Assembly (NCBI GenBank): GCA_012841565.1
Contig: DUUM01000330.1
Span: 1-23,362 of the forward strand
Direction of reading: 5' to 3'
Length of the DNA: 23,362 nt
DNA from: Candidatus Epulonipiscium sp.
Lineage (GTDB): Bacteria; Bacillota_A; Clostridia; Lachnospirales; Cellulosilyticaceae
Shown here: positions 23,241 to 23,362 of the stretch, piece after piece
How positions within the stretch are numbered: position 1 is the first letter of the stretch
How the letters are laid out: every line of letters begins with the position of its first letter
Program-made: the position numbers and the translations under genes
The notes under the pieces: model-generated
What the model was told of the DNA's origin: nothing
Seen by the model: only the letters and a program-made list of their open reading frames with translations
The model's database searches: none

Positions 23241-23362
23241 GTGCGCCCAGCATGGGTGCAAACTAGTCGGTGAAAGTCCGATACGGGGGTTGATAGTGCC
23301 AACCGTTAGCTTAAGACAAGGGTGTCCATGGTGACGTGGAATCTGAAGGAAGTCGGCGGCAA
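23241..23362 (+). mobile_element. Group II intron, class C (IIC), 5' end of domain I (partial)
   Basis: The sequence starts with the group II 5' consensus GTGCG (GTGYG). It then follows the class C domain I pattern, with GCCCAGCATGGGTGCA at the start and later CAAGGGTGTCC, GACGTGGAATCTGAAGG and CGGCGGCAA. These blocks closely resemble the Oceanobacillus iheyensis IIC intron. The upstream exon boundary is GGAACAT and it sits 3' of a stem-loop, the usual setting of class C introns. Domains II-VI, any reverse transcriptase gene and the 3' junction are outside the window. Confidence 0.88.

Overview
The window is AT-rich with strong GGAGG-type ribosome binding sites, a T-box leader, a yybP-ykoY riboswitch and clostridial-looking proteins. 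It most likely comes from the chromosome of a low-GC Firmicute of class Clostridia. No rRNA, tRNA or CRISPR array is visible.

Bases 1-20330 are ordinary chromosome. They hold the start of a PpiC/PrsA-like foldase (minus strand, cut by the window edge), a DbpA-type RNA helicase coupled to an EamA transporter, and a sodium/calcium-type antiporter behind a yybP-ykoY (Mn2+) riboswitch. Next come a YgjP-like metallopeptidase and a threonine deaminase behind an isoleucine (ATC) T-box leader. A heterodimeric ABC exporter pair follows, with one degenerate and one canonical ATP site. After it lie a 25-bp perfect inverted repeat, a DUF815 ATPase, a divergent CorA-like protein, a DUF2164 protein and oligoendopeptidase F. 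Three membrane-anchored GGDEF proteins close this part: one sits upstream of pepF on the minus strand, and two tandem 7TM-PAS-GGDEF paralogues run on the plus strand.

Bases 20336-23362 look like the start of a chromosomal integron, which is the main discovery. A 350-residue tyrosine recombinase is followed by a candidate attI and then two gene cassettes. Cassette 1 (21614-22469) carries two small zinc-ribbon genes. Cassette 2 (from 22470) carries a small lipoprotein gene with an in-frame stop. Each cassette begins with a core site that is the exact reverse complement of the R'' box of its own attC: GTTAGGC with GCCTAAC, and GTTAGTG with CACTAAC. The two attC-like hairpins are 58/64 identical over the part both retain, although the cassette genes are unrelated. 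Their non-Watson-Crick stem positions are nearly all A.C on the top strand, so they become G.T wobbles on the bottom strand, the strand that integron integrases use.

Three things set this integron apart. The integrase lacks the roughly 35-residue insertion typical of IntI and has an added N-terminal W/P-rich domain. It points the same way as the cassettes. The second attC is interrupted by the 5' end of a class C group II intron, inserted on the top strand and running off the window.
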